A stretch of DNA of 64,000 nt from Bacteroidota bacterium (GTDB taxonomy: Bacteria; Bacteroidota; Bacteroidia; Bacteroidales; Paludibacteraceae), in contig JAJYBB010000010.1 in assembly GCA_021779195.1 (NCBI GenBank), positions 45,199 through 109,198 of the forward strand, written 5' to 3'. The notes beneath the pieces are model-generated. The model was not told where the DNA came from. It ran no database searches and was given only the letters and a program-made list of their open reading frames with translations. Positions 28,201 to 36,575 of the stretch are shown piece after piece (the first letter of the stretch is position 1; each line of letters starts with the position of its first letter). Made by a program: the position numbers and the translations under genes.

Positions 28201-29814
28201 GGACATTACCAACTCCTCACGAATTGGATCGATAGGCGGATTGGTAACCTGGGCAAATTGTTGACGAAAATAACTGAATAATCGTTGTGGTTTATTTGAA
28301 AATACAGATAATACAACGTCATTTCCCATCGAAGAAGTTGGTTCGTAACCATCCTTTGCCATTGGAATAATCAATCTATCAATATCTTCGGTAGAATATC
28401 CAAACGAGTGTAATAGATTTTTATAATTGTTTAATTCGGTTTTAACATTTCGACCAGATTTAATATCATCCAAGTTTATGCAATTTCGATTTAACCATTC
28501 ACGGTAAGGAAAAGCTTTTGCCAATCCTTCTTTCAATTCATTGTCATAAAAAATTTGACCTAATTCGGTATCAACCATTAACATTTTCCCTGGTTTTAAC
28601 CGCCCTTTTTCTTTAATACGCAAAGGTTCAATCTCAAGTGTTCCTGTTTCGGAAGCAATGACCATCATGTTATCATGTGTAACCAAATATCGAGCAGGAC
28701 GCAATCCATTGCGATCGAGCATTCCACCGGCATATCGTCCATCGCTGAAAAGCAAAGTTGCCGGACCATCCCAGGGTTCCATAAACGTACTGTGATATTC
28801 GTAAAACGCACGCAAATTATCTGAAATTGGATTTTTTTTGTTCCAACTTTCGGGAACCAACATAGCCATGGCATGGGGTAAACTTTTACCCGACATAACC
28901 AAAAATTCCAGTACATTGTCCAAACTAGCACTATCGCTCATTCCTGGTTGAACAATGGGATACAGTTCCTGCAAATTTCCTAAATGATCTGATTTCAAAA
29001 CGCTTTCACGCGATTCCATCCATTGACGGTTTCCACGTATAGTGTTAATTTCTCCATTATGGCCAATCATACGAAATGGTTGAGCTAAATCCCAGGTGGG
29101 AAAAGTATTGGTACTAAAGCGCGAGTGTACCAGTGCAATACCCGAAGTAAAATTTTGATTAGTTAAATCGGGATAATACTCTCGAAGTTGAAGAGAGGTA
29201 AGCATCCCTTTATAAACTATTTGTTTTGTTGAAAGGCTGACGATATAAAAACTTCGTTCATGAGCAATGCTCGATTTCAGGATCGCGTTTTCCGTTTTTT
29301 TACGAACAATATAAAGCTTGTATTCCAATTCATCTTGACTTTGACCACCCGTAACAAAAATTTGTTTGATAGCAGGTTCATTAACTGTTGAAATTTCGCC
29401 TAAAATGTTAGTATTGACAGGAACTTCGCGCACTGTTAATAATTTTAAACCTTCTTTTTCAATTTGTTCTTTTAGAACATTTAAACACAGTTCTGATTTA
29501 ATTTTGTCTTTTGGAAGGAATACCAGACCTGTTCCATATTTTCCTTTTGCAGGAACAGGAATACCCTGAAGAAGAATAAATTCATGGGGAATTTGGATGA
29601 GAATGCCGGCACCATCACCGGTTTTATTATCTGCACTTTCAGCTCCGCGATGCACCATATTTTCGAGAACTTGCAATCCTTTTTCGACAATATCATGCGA
29701 TTTTTCGCCAAATAAGTTTAATACAAGCCCTACACCACAGGCATCATGTTCGTTTTCAAATGAGTACAGCGAACGCTGCTCATATTCATCAATATTAACA
29801 GGGATTGAGTTCAT
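25285..29814 (-). CDS. gltB: Glutamate synthase large subunit
   Basis: Transfers the glutamine amide to 2-oxoglutarate; with glutamine synthetase it forms the GS-GOGAT route. The mature protein should begin at the nucleophile Cys26 of ENEHDACGVG after a short propeptide. Domains in order: glutaminase (about 26-430), central domain, FMN-binding synthase domain with GGEDPERYKKREDG and GAKPGEGGQLPG, the 3Fe-4S cysteines in CIMMRKCHLNTCPVG near 1130, and the C-terminal beta-helix. The ORF-track start is a TTG whose codon overlaps a TAATTTTG promoter element. I use the ATG at 29814, giving 1509 residues, a standard length. It is followed by gltD and asnB. Confidence 0.97.
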   Translation of the reverse strand: MNSIPVNIDEYEQRSLYSFENEHDACGVGLVLNLFGEKSHDIVEKGLQVLENMVHRGAESADNKTGDGAGILIQIPHEFILLQGIPVPAKGKYGTGLVFLPKDKIKSELCLNVLKEQIEKEGLKLLTVREVPVNTNILGEISTVNEPAIKQIFVTGGQSQDELEYKLYIVRKKTENAILKSSIAHERSFYIVSLSTKQIVYKGMLTSLQLREYYPDLTNQNFTSGIALVHSRFSTNTFPTWDLAQPFRMIGHNGEINTIRGNRQWMESRESVLKSDHLGNLQELYPIVQPGMSDSASLDNVLEFLVMSGKSLPHAMAMLVPESWNKKNPISDNLRAFYEYHSTFMEPWDGPATLLFSDGRYAGGMLDRNGLRPARYLVTHDNMMVIASETGTLEIEPLRIKEKGRLKPGKMLMVDTELGQIFYDNELKEGLAKAFPYREWLNRNCINLDDIKSGRNVKTELNNYKNLLHSFGYSTEDIDRLIIPMAKDGYEPTSSMGNDVVLSVFSNKPQRLFSYFRQQFAQVTNPPIDPIREELVMSLTGYVGSVHQNLLEPAHEICKMVKLKSPVLTNTQFDILMNLNYKGFYTVSLPMLFDPMKGSKGLETAIQELCLSVEKAVDDGKNYIVLSDRGVDATHAPIPSLLAVSAVHLYLVEKRKRMQIDIVVESAEPREVMHFALLFGFGANAVNPYMAFAIINERIKDGDIQMDLDTAKKYYIKAANKGLLKILSKMGNSTLRSYRGAHIFEAIGISSQLLDKYFKGITSAIGGIDIEDVANEVIQPHREAFFPEEGEDATSLYNLGHYAYRVQGEAHAWNPETIARLQIATRTGSYEKYKEYVKIVDQKSDPIFIRDLIEYKRNPIDIEEVEPIENITKRFVTGAMSYGSISREAHEAMAMAMNFLHGRSNTGEGGEDPERYKKREDGLSTRSAIKQVASGRFGVTAEYLINADEIQIKIAQGAKPGEGGQLPGHKVDKIIAKTRHSIPGISLISPPPHHDIYSIEDLAQLIFDLKNINPNAIISVKLVSETGVGTIAAGVAKAKADLILISGAEGGTGASPSSSIKHAGLPMEIGLSETQQTLVLNNLRGQIRLQTDGQLKTGHDIIIAALLGAEEFGFATSALITLGCIMMRKCHLNTCPVGVATQDEELRKHFVGRYEYLINFFKFLAQDVREHLAQMGYRSMNEIIGHAEMLERKQIGTNPKIKKVDLSKILFAPGLTTKAALHHVKDQDHKIDKVLDRELIKKSLPSLDLCMPVEMSFKIKNTDRTVGAMLSGEIAKRYGETGLPTDTIRLHFNGSAGQSFGAFLSKGVFFELIGEANDYVGKGLSGGKIVIKAPVESTFKPEENIIAGNTILYGATSGEMYVNGIVGERFCVRNSGAIAVVEGAGDHCCEYMTGGRTVVLGKTGRNFAAGMSGGVAYVLDADGDFDFYCNMEMVELSLIEDSHDSKELKSLIENHFKYTNSDLAKRILDHWSDYVDKFIKVVPIEYKKVLQEEKMEAINKKIAQVERDY

Positions 29815-29859
29815 AATTTTTATTAAGAAGAATTTACCCGTAAAACTTTTTTCACGGAT

Positions 29860-29867
29860 CAAAATTA
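29860..29867 (-). promoter_or_regulatory. Predicted gltB promoter -7 element
   Basis: The - strand reads TAATTTTG, matching TAnnTTTG, 46 bases before the chosen gltB ATG. It overlaps the TTG used by the ORF track, which argues against that upstream start. No clear -33 TTG. Confidence 0.5.
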
Positions 29868-29890
29868 TCTTTTGGTTTTATTGTTGTGAA

Positions 29891-29927
29891 AAATAGTGAG
29901 AGCGCTCCTGAGAGTCTCCCACTATTT
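29891..29927 (-). terminator. Terminator-like hairpin downstream of glnN
   Basis: AAATAGTG pairs with CACTATTT, extended past one mismatch by GAG/CTC, with a small inner hairpin. It lies about 40 bases after the glnN stop and upstream of the gltB promoter, so it should insulate the two transcripts. The trailing T-run is modest. Confidence 0.6.
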
Positions 29928-29937
29928 GATATCAAAT
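29924..29937. promoter_or_regulatory. 14-bp perfect palindrome upstream of gltB
   Basis: ATTTGATATCAAAT is a perfect palindrome about 57 bases upstream of the gltB -7 element. It could be an operator for a dimeric regulator. It overlaps the glnN terminator arm by four bases, so a chance or structural origin remains possible. Confidence 0.3.
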
Positions 29938-29963
29938 GAAAAAATAAATAGTTAGAAAATAAA

Positions 29964-32159
29964 TTATCGAATGAAAAGGAGTTCCCTATATTTGGGTAAA
30001 GTCCATAATTCATCGTCTACAATCAACTCCAACTTATCAGCATTATAACGAATAACATCAAAGTAGGGCAACACTTTATCATGATAAGCTTTTGCTTTTT
30101 CGAATTCATTATCAATTTTATTAATTTGGCGACGTGAGTCGACCATGTCGTCAACAGCATTTTTTATATTTTGAATTCGTTCGCCAATTTCAATAATCAA
30201 CGAACTATCCAACATACCAAGTTTTTCAGCCCGTTCAACAGGAAATGCAGCTTTTATTTTTGTAACATTATCTAACAGGAAACTTTGATAACGAGTGGCA
30301 ACTGGAATAATGTGGTTCATTGACAAATCGCCTAAAACACGGGCTTCAATTTGAACCCATTTGGTATAAGTTTCCCATTTTACTTCATTACGTGCATGCA
30401 ATTCTTTTTCGGTCAACACACCAGTTTCAGTAAACATTTTAACACTTTCGGGTGTCGTAAATGCTTTATAAATTTCCGGAACGCTTGTTTCGCAATCCAA
30501 ACCACGTTTGGCTGCTTCAATTTTCCATTCATCGCTATAACCGTTTCCATCAAAACGAATTGGTTTTGAAGCTTTGATATATGATTTTATAACATCAAAA
30601 ATGGCTTTTTCTTTTAACTCACCAGTAGCCATTTTAGCATCAACTTCAGCTTTAAATTCAAAAAGTTGAGCAGCAACTGCAGCATTCAACGTTGCCATTG
30701 CTGATGAACAGTTTGCCGAAGAACCTACTGCACGGAATTCAAAACGATTTCCTGTGAAAGCAAAAGGAGAAGTTCGGTTACGATCAGTGTTGTCTAACAA
30801 TACTTCTGGAATATGCGCAATGCCAAGGCTAAGTTGCTTTTTACCACTCATAACGATAGCTTCTTCGCTGGTACTGTTTTCAAGTTTATTTAAAACTTCA
30901 GTAATCTGAGTTCCCAAAAATGCTGAAATAATAGCAGGAGGTGCTTCGTTTGCACCCAATCTATGTGCATTTTGAGCCGTCATAATCGATGCTTTTAATA
31001 AAGCATTGTTTTTATAAACAGCCATCAAAACATTTACAAGAATAGTGATAAACTGGAGATTTTCTTCAGGAGTTTTACCTGGAGTTAACAATCCGACACC
31101 AGTATCTGTACCCAGCGACCAGTTATTATGTTTACCAGAACCGTTAATTCCTGCAAATGGTTTTTCATGAAGCAATAAACGGAATCCATGACGACGGGCA
31201 ACGCGTTTCATAATCGACATAACCAACAGGTTTTGATCTACTGCTAAGTTACATTCTCCAAAAATAGGTGCTAACTCAAACTGATTAGGTGCAACCTCGT
31301 TATGACGGGTTTTTAAAGGAATTCCAAATTTATATGCTTCGAATTCCAAGTCTTTCATATAAGAAGCAACGCGTGTTGGAACAGAACCAAAATAATGGTC
31401 TTCCATTTGTTGATTTTTTGCAGATTCGTGTCCTAATAAAGTACGACCAGTCAACATTAAATCCGGACGGGTTGCATATAAATTTTCGTCAACCAAAAAA
31501 TATTCCTGTTCCCAACCCAAGTACGAAAAAACACGCTTTACGTTCGGATCGAACATTTGACAAACTGCAGTAGCAGCTTTATTTACAGCATTTAAGGATT
31601 TCAAAAGGGGCGCTTTCATATCCAATGCTTCGCCGGTATATGAAATAAAAATGGTAGGAATACATAAAGTATCGTCGACAACAAAAGCGGGCGACGATGG
31701 ATCCCAAGCCGTATATCCACGAGCTTCAAAAGTACTGCGAATTCCACCACTTGGGAAAGAAGATGCATCAGGTTCTTGTTGAGCTAAAAGTTTTCCTGAA
31801 AATTCTTCAACGATTGATTCACCGGGTGCTCCAGCATAATCTATAAATGAATCATGTTTTTCAGCCGTACCGTCGGTTAAAGGTTGAAACCAGTGCGTGT
31901 AATGCGTTGCGCCTAATTCCATTGCCCACATCTTCATTCCGGTTGCTACATCATCAGCAATGGTTCTATCCAAGGTCATACCTTTTTCAATCGCATTTTC
32001 CAATGATTTCATTATGTCTTTCGACAAATATTTTGCCATTACCGATTTGGTAAATACAAATTTTCCATAATAATCAGTAGTAAATTTTGAGGGAGCTGAT
32101 ACTTCGACTGCTTTTTTCTTAAAAGCTTCTTCGACTGCTTTGAATCTTAATGATGACAT
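29964..32159 (-). CDS. glnN: Glutamine synthetase type III
   Basis: ATP-dependent ammonia fixation onto glutamate. The protein belongs to the large GSIII class, not GSI: 731 residues from the ATG at 32159 (MSSLRFKAVEEAF), the Bacteroides-like length. AMELGATHYTHWFQPLT near 80-97, EVAPNQFELAPIFGE, KPFAGINGSGKHNNWS and TGNRFEFRAVGSSANCSSAMA are GS catalytic or metal-binding stretches. The track ORF begins 37 codons earlier at a TTG that coincides with the promoter -33 element, so it is rejected. The gene has its own promoter and terminator. Its place between gltB and the glnK-amt cassettes makes it the hub of the nitrogen block. Confidence 0.97.
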   Translation of the reverse strand: MSSLRFKAVEEAFKKKAVEVSAPSKFTTDYYGKFVFTKSVMAKYLSKDIMKSLENAIEKGMTLDRTIADDVATGMKMWAMELGATHYTHWFQPLTDGTAEKHDSFIDYAGAPGESIVEEFSGKLLAQQEPDASSFPSGGIRSTFEARGYTAWDPSSPAFVVDDTLCIPTIFISYTGEALDMKAPLLKSLNAVNKAATAVCQMFDPNVKRVFSYLGWEQEYFLVDENLYATRPDLMLTGRTLLGHESAKNQQMEDHYFGSVPTRVASYMKDLEFEAYKFGIPLKTRHNEVAPNQFELAPIFGECNLAVDQNLLVMSIMKRVARRHGFRLLLHEKPFAGINGSGKHNNWSLGTDTGVGLLTPGKTPEENLQFITILVNVLMAVYKNNALLKASIMTAQNAHRLGANEAPPAIISAFLGTQITEVLNKLENSTSEEAIVMSGKKQLSLGIAHIPEVLLDNTDRNRTSPFAFTGNRFEFRAVGSSANCSSAMATLNAAVAAQLFEFKAEVDAKMATGELKEKAIFDVIKSYIKASKPIRFDGNGYSDEWKIEAAKRGLDCETSVPEIYKAFTTPESVKMFTETGVLTEKELHARNEVKWETYTKWVQIEARVLGDLSMNHIIPVATRYQSFLLDNVTKIKAAFPVERAEKLGMLDSSLIIEIGERIQNIKNAVDDMVDSRRQINKIDNEFEKAKAYHDKVLPYFDVIRYNADKLELIVDDELWTLPKYRELLFIR

Positions 32160-32238
32160 AATTCTTGAATTATTTAATGGTTTATTTACTAATTTTTTTT
32201 TTGAATTGGTTTTCCTTACTTTATGTTCGAATGAGTAC

Positions 32239-32270
32239 GCAAAAATAATAAAAATGAAAGTTATACACAA
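32239..32270 (-). promoter_or_regulatory. Predicted glnN promoter
   Basis: On the - strand, TTG (32270-32268), 20 bases, then TATTTTTGC (32247-32239). The leader to the glnN ATG would be about 75 bases. Confidence 0.65.
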
Positions 32271-32595
32271 CTAATTTTGCTTTTTTAGTTTTTAAGGCAA
32301 TGCTTGTAATGATATGAAATAAATATTACGAGTAATATATAAATTTGTAATCAAAATAACCAATATTCTTACAAACTAGAACCTATCAACGACAATAACA
32401 GCAGGTATTTTATTCAATCATCAGTTAAAATATTGCCACCAATTACTTTACAAAAGTAAGCAATTTAATTGAATTTTGAATAGATTGAAGATAAACTGGC
32501 AATATTTATTATCATTTATTTGTTGTAGGGCATATTTACCATTGTGCAGACTATTGCCTGCAATTTGATCCAAAAAAAACCATAAATCTCAAAAA
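32271..32595. other. Intergenic stretch between glnN and the glnK1-amt1 operon
   Basis: About 325 bases of AT-rich DNA with no ORF of note. The ends hold the glnN promoter and the amt1 terminator. A TAAATTTG on the + strand near 32338 has no gene behind it. I see nothing else. Confidence 0.6.
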
Positions 32596-32626
32596 ATGAT
32601 ACCATACAAAAATTGTAGGGTATCAT
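32596..32626 (-). terminator. Terminator of the glnK1-amt1 operon
   Basis: ATGATACC-A-TACAA, loop AAA, TTGTA-G-GGTATCAT: a 13-bp stem with one mismatch. On the - strand it is followed by six T's, 17 bases after the amt1 stop. Confidence 0.85.
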
Positions 32627-32642
32627 GTTTTTGAATGGAGAA

Positions 32643-34013
32643 TCAATCAAAAAAAGTATATGCCGTTTCGCCATGCTGGGTTTCATCCAAACCAATGGCT
32701 TCGTGTTTGTCTACTGCTCTTATTCCTACTGTTAAATCGGTAATTTTATAAATGATAAATGTACCAACTCCGGAGAATAAAATGGTAATTCCGACTGCAT
32801 ACAACTGAATCCAAAGCTGATGGATATTTCCGTAAAGTGCGCCTGAATGTGCAGACTGAATTAAAGGAGAGGCAAATATTCCAGTCAATATTACACCTAA
32901 TATTCCGCCAATGCCATGAACTCCAAACGCATCTAAAGAATCATCGTAGCCTAACGTTGGTTTTATATAGGCAACCATTATGAAACAGACAATTGCAGCA
33001 ATTACTCCAATCACAATAGCACTATGAACATTAACAAATCCAGAAGCTGCCGTAATAGTGGCTAAACCGGCAATTGCTCCCGTGCTGATACCCACTACAG
33101 TTGGCCGCTTATCAATTATCCATTCCAAAAGTGCCCATGTTAAAGCTGCTACAGATGCTGCTACGTGCGTAACTAATATTGCATTTCCTGCTAAACCATC
33201 CGCAGCCAATCCGCTGCCGGCATTAAACCCAAACCATCCTACCCATAGCATAGCCGCACCGATCACGACATACGTTATATTGTGAGGTGGAAGCGCATGT
33301 CCTTTATAATCACGCCGTTTACCAATTAACACTGCCATAATTATTGCTGCAATGCCGGCACTAATATGCACCACGATTCCACCGGCAAAATCCATGACTC
33401 CCATTTTCATTAACCAACCATCATTTGACCACACCCAATGTGCTATTGGGTTGTATATCAACACGGACCAAAGAATAGAGAACATCAGAAATCCTTTAAA
33501 ATTAATACGTTCAGCAAATGCGCCAATGATCAGGGCAGGAGTTATTACGGCAAACATACCCTGAAACATAATAAAAACAAGGTGCGGAACAGTTCCAATT
33601 TTGCTTCCATCGGCTGCTAATTGCGAATGCGAAATGAAAAACGGACTTAAATCATTGATATGGATATGATTTAAAAATGCCCAGTGAAAACCCCCAATAT
33701 AAGGTTTTAACCATTCGATTGAGTTTGAACCAAATGCATTACTGTAACCCAATACAACCCACTCGGTAGTGATCACAGAAACTAAAAAAAATACCTGCAT
33801 AAAAATATTAAGAACATTTTTTCGGCGTACCAATCCGCCGTAAAATAATGCTAATCCGGGAATAGACATAAACAAGACAAGTGCTGTGGCTACTATCATC
33901 CATGAAGTATCACCGGCATTGATTGTTGGGACGGGATTTGAAGGCAAGTTTTGAGCTTGAATTATAGGGACAAAACCTGTTAAAATCAAAATGATTGATG
34001 CTATTTTTTTCAT
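32643..34013 (-). CDS. amt: Ammonium transporter, first paralogue
   Basis: Amt/Rh-family ammonium channel of the inner membrane, 456 residues. A cleavable signal peptide at 1-20 (IIQAQ) precedes eleven expected transmembrane helices. MSIPGLALFYGGLVRRKNVLN near 54-74 is the family start motif. NGDGW-type loops, HNITYVVIGAAMLWVGWFGFNAGSGLAA and DAFGVHGIGGILG (with the pore-region His) are intact. The C-terminus ends DKHEAIGLDETQHGETAYTFFD, the cytoplasmic tail that PII proteins contact. It is 30 bases downstream of glnK1. The paralogue at 35.2 kb is closely similar. Confidence 0.96.
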   Translation of the reverse strand: MKKIASIILILTGFVPIIQAQNLPSNPVPTINAGDTSWMIVATALVLFMSIPGLALFYGGLVRRKNVLNIFMQVFFLVSVITTEWVVLGYSNAFGSNSIEWLKPYIGGFHWAFLNHIHINDLSPFFISHSQLAADGSKIGTVPHLVFIMFQGMFAVITPALIIGAFAERINFKGFLMFSILWSVLIYNPIAHWVWSNDGWLMKMGVMDFAGGIVVHISAGIAAIIMAVLIGKRRDYKGHALPPHNITYVVIGAAMLWVGWFGFNAGSGLAADGLAGNAILVTHVAASVAALTWALLEWIIDKRPTVVGISTGAIAGLATITAASGFVNVHSAIVIGVIAAIVCFIMVAYIKPTLGYDDSLDAFGVHGIGGILGVILTGIFASPLIQSAHSGALYGNIHQLWIQLYAVGITILFSGVGTFIIYKITDLTVGIRAVDKHEAIGLDETQHGETAYTFFD

Positions 34014-34043
34014 AAACTATTAATGCTTGAAATTTTTAAATTC

Positions 34044-34397
34044 TTAAATATTTTCGGTATTATATAAAGCACCCGGACCTGATTCACGGGTACGAATACG
34101 ATAGGTTTCTTCAATGTCATAAACAAAGATTTTCCCATCACCTTGTTCTCCTGTCCATGCAGAATTTAAAATAGCATTCACTGTTTTTTCTAAATTAACA
34201 TCTCTCACAACTACAGATAACATTCTGCGTTGAATATATCCGGATTTAAATACTTGACCTCTAATTACTTGCTCTTCTGTAGATTTACCTAATCCGGTAA
34301 TATCCCAATACGAAAACCAATCAATGTCGGCTTCGTACAAAGCCTGTTTCACATCTTCGAATTTCGATTTGCGGATTACTGCTTCAATTTTTTTCAT
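34044..34397 (-). CDS. glnK: PII nitrogen-regulatory protein, first paralogue
   Basis: Small trimeric signalling protein (117 residues) that senses ATP/ADP and 2-oxoglutarate and gates Amt. It begins MKKIEAVIRKSKFEDVKQAL as PII proteins do. The C-terminal signature GDGKIFVYDIEETYRIRTRESG is present. In the T-loop the segment EEQVIRGQVF puts Ile at the position of the uridylylated Tyr51 (normally ELYRG), so it cannot be modified there. It differs from the second paralogue at about ten positions. A canonical promoter lies about 250 bases upstream. Confidence 0.96.
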   Translation of the reverse strand: MKKIEAVIRKSKFEDVKQALYEADIDWFSYWDITGLGKSTEEQVIRGQVFKSGYIQRRMLSVVVRDVNLEKTVNAILNSAWTGEQGDGKIFVYDIEETYRIRTRESGPGALYNTENI

Positions 34398-34648
34398 GAT
34401 GAAATCGTTTTATTGTTTGTGTTTTTTAGTTGTAAAATCAAGGAAGAAGATGATCTTATTTTTTGAATAAAATAATATTGCTTTTAATTTAATTACTTAA
34501 CTGTCTAAATTTTATCCTAAAATATACACCTAAATTCATTTGGAATTTAAGAAACTATGATATAATTACTCATCGATTTTCAACTTGTAAAATACTTCAA
34601 TACACACGTCAAAGTAAAATATATAGAATTTGGATAAAAAATTTGGCT

Positions 34649-34679
34649 GCAAAAATATATTAATTTATCGAATTGGCAA
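34649..34679 (-). promoter_or_regulatory. Predicted glnK1-amt1 promoter
   Basis: On the - strand, TTG (34679-34677), exactly 19 bases, TATTTTTGC (34657-34649). The predicted leader to glnK1 is about 245 bases, unusually long for this window. Confidence 0.65.
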
Positions 34680-34797
34680 TTCAAAATGATGTAATTATTG
34701 AATTTTAAAAATGTTTTTGTATGAAAAAGCGAAAATACACTTACAAAAATTAATAAAATTGCTATTATTCATATTCTACTGCACAAAACAAAAAAAA

Positions 34798-34824
34798 CAG
34801 ACTATTCTGTTAATGAATGGTCTG
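34798..34824 (-). terminator. Rho-independent terminator upstream of the glnK1 promoter
   Basis: CAGACTATTC, loop TGTTAAT, GAATGGTCTG (10 bp with one G-T). On the - strand it is followed by seven T's. It is about 350 bases after the amt2 stop, so it ends a long amt2 3' UTR or some other transcript. Confidence 0.8.
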
Positions 34825-34959
34825 CTTTAAAATAGTGAACGTAAATATTCAATGTTTTATTTATGTTCAAATTCAGCAAAGAAATAAGGTATTAAATTAT
34901 TATGAGTATCCGTTTTGGCATCTAATTAATTTTTCAAAGCACTAGCAAATCCTTTTTCC

Positions 34960-35010
34960 GCTGTTCTCTCTTTATTTGGAGAGAGAAACCGAAGGTCGGG
35001 AGAGGTCTTT
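34960..35010. repeat. Possible degenerate interspersed repeat (CTCTC/GAGAG hairpin)
   Basis: TTCTCTC...GAGAGAA with the following GGTCGGGAGAGGTC resembles the CTC/GAG-rich intergenic snippets scattered in many Bacteroidota genomes. No second copy is in the window, so this rests on resemblance only. Confidence 0.25.
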
Positions 35011-35173
35011 GAACTTTTTTGCTACGTTTGTTAGTTCAAGCCAAAAAATGAAGTAGGGCATTAAGGGCGAAGCTCCTGTTATTCAATTTTAGCATTGACA
35101 TAGGTAATAGAACGGATAATCATTTAAATTTTTACAAATCTGCATTTTACAAATTAAAAAAATAACACCCGAA

Positions 35174-36544
35174 TTAATCAAAATAAGTATAAGCTGTTTC
35201 TCCATGTTGCGTTTCGTCTAAACCAATGGCTTCATGTTTATCGGTAGCTCTTATACCCACCAATTTATCGGTAACTTTAAATAATATCCAAGTTCCAATG
35301 CCCGAATAAATAATCGTACTTCCTACAGCAATAAGTTGAACAGCTAACTGATGAAAATTGCCGAAAATTGCACCGCTATAATTCGATTGAACCATTGGGC
35401 TTGCCAAAACACCGGTCAAAATGGCACCCAAAATTCCGCCTACTCCATGAACGCCAAATGCATCCAGCGAATCATCGTAACCAAAACGGGGTTTAACAAA
35501 AGCGACCATTGTAAAACAGACTAAAGAAACTAAAACTCCTATTACCAACGCTCCGCCGACATCAACAAATCCAGCGGCAGGTGTAATAGCTACTAATCCA
35601 CCAACGGCTCCGGTACTAATACCTACTAAGGTTGGTCGTTTGTCGAGTATCCAATCAAGTAATGCCCAAGTAATTGCGGCTGTAGCAGCCGCGATATGAG
35701 TAACCATAAGTGCATTCCCTGCTAAACCATCGGCAGCCAAACCGCTCCCGGCATTAAACCCAAACCAACCAACCCATAGCATGGCCGCACCGATTACTAC
35801 GTAAGTTATGTTGTGAGGTGGAAGTGCATGTCCTTTATAATCACGCCGTTTCCCGATCATAATTGCCATGACTAAGGCTGCAATTCCGGCATTGATATGT
35901 ACCACCGTTCCACCAGCAAAATCCAAGGCACCCAATTTCATTAACCATCCATCAGTTGACCAAACCCAATGTGCTACAGGATTGTAAATAAAAATCGACC
36001 ATAAAATTGAAAACATCAAAAAACCTTTAAAACTAATACGTTCAGCAAAAGCACCAATAATCAAAGCAGGAGTTATAACTGCGAACATTCCCTGAAACAT
36101 GATAAATACGATATGCGGAATAGTTCCAACAGTCGTACCATTGCCTGCTGCTTGGGAATGAGAAATATAATAAGGGCTTAAATCAGTTAATTTAATATTG
36201 TGAAGAAAAGTCCAATCAAATCCTCCAAAATATGGTTTTAGCCAGGTAATTGAACTTGAACCAAAAGCATTACTATAACCTATTACGACCCATTCAACAC
36301 TTATAACTGCAACTAAAACAAATACTTGCATAAATATATTCAATACATTTTTGCGCCTTACCAGTCCCCCATAAAATAACGCCAAGCCGGGAATCGACAT
36401 AAAAAGAACCAATGCTGTAGCTACAATCATCCATGCGGTATCTCCAGCATTAATCGAAGGTTTCAGTAAGTTAGAGTGTGTTTGTCCGCTTACAAACGGA
36501 CTTATCAACGAAAATAAAATTGCGAGGGTTGCTATTTTTTTCAT
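35174..36544 (-). CDS. amt: Ammonium transporter, second paralogue
   Basis: Second close copy of the Amt channel, 456 residues from the ATG at 36544 (MKKIATLAILFSLISPF, a signal peptide). The track ORF extends 42 codons upstream into the end of glnK2 and is rejected. It shares with the first paralogue the GLALFYGGLVRRKNVLN, HNITYVVIGAAMLWVGWFGFNAGSGLAA and DAFGVHGVGGILG segments and the tail DKHEAIGLDETQHGETAYTYFD. Loops facing the periplasm differ (for example HNIKLTDLSPYYISHSQAAGNG), so the copies may differ in affinity or regulation. It follows glnK2 by 31 bases. Confidence 0.96.
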   Translation of the reverse strand: MKKIATLAILFSLISPFVSGQTHSNLLKPSINAGDTAWMIVATALVLFMSIPGLALFYGGLVRRKNVLNIFMQVFVLVAVISVEWVVIGYSNAFGSSSITWLKPYFGGFDWTFLHNIKLTDLSPYYISHSQAAGNGTTVGTIPHIVFIMFQGMFAVITPALIIGAFAERISFKGFLMFSILWSIFIYNPVAHWVWSTDGWLMKLGALDFAGGTVVHINAGIAALVMAIMIGKRRDYKGHALPPHNITYVVIGAAMLWVGWFGFNAGSGLAADGLAGNALMVTHIAAATAAITWALLDWILDKRPTLVGISTGAVGGLVAITPAAGFVDVGGALVIGVLVSLVCFTMVAFVKPRFGYDDSLDAFGVHGVGGILGAILTGVLASPMVQSNYSGAIFGNFHQLAVQLIAVGSTIIYSGIGTWILFKVTDKLVGIRATDKHEAIGLDETQHGETAYTYFD

Positions 36545-36575
36545 AAATTTCTTTTTTGTAAATGTGTAAAAACGA

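Larger units (their letters stand above)
34398..35173. other. Intergenic region: glnK1 leader, promoter and amt2 downstream region
   Basis: 776 bases without a gene. From left to right it holds the long glnK1 leader (with TAAATTC/GAATTTA at 34531-34549 as a weak hairpin), the glnK1 promoter, a T-tailed terminator, and about 350 bases after amt2. The last part includes a CTCTC/GAGAG-rich stretch (34960-35010) that may be a degenerate interspersed repeat. No coding potential is seen. Confidence 0.6.

Noticed and set aside
29815-29862. N-terminal extension of GltB from a TTG
   Set aside because: The TTG sits in the promoter -7 element, and the family start is the ATG at 29814 shortly before the catalytic Cys.
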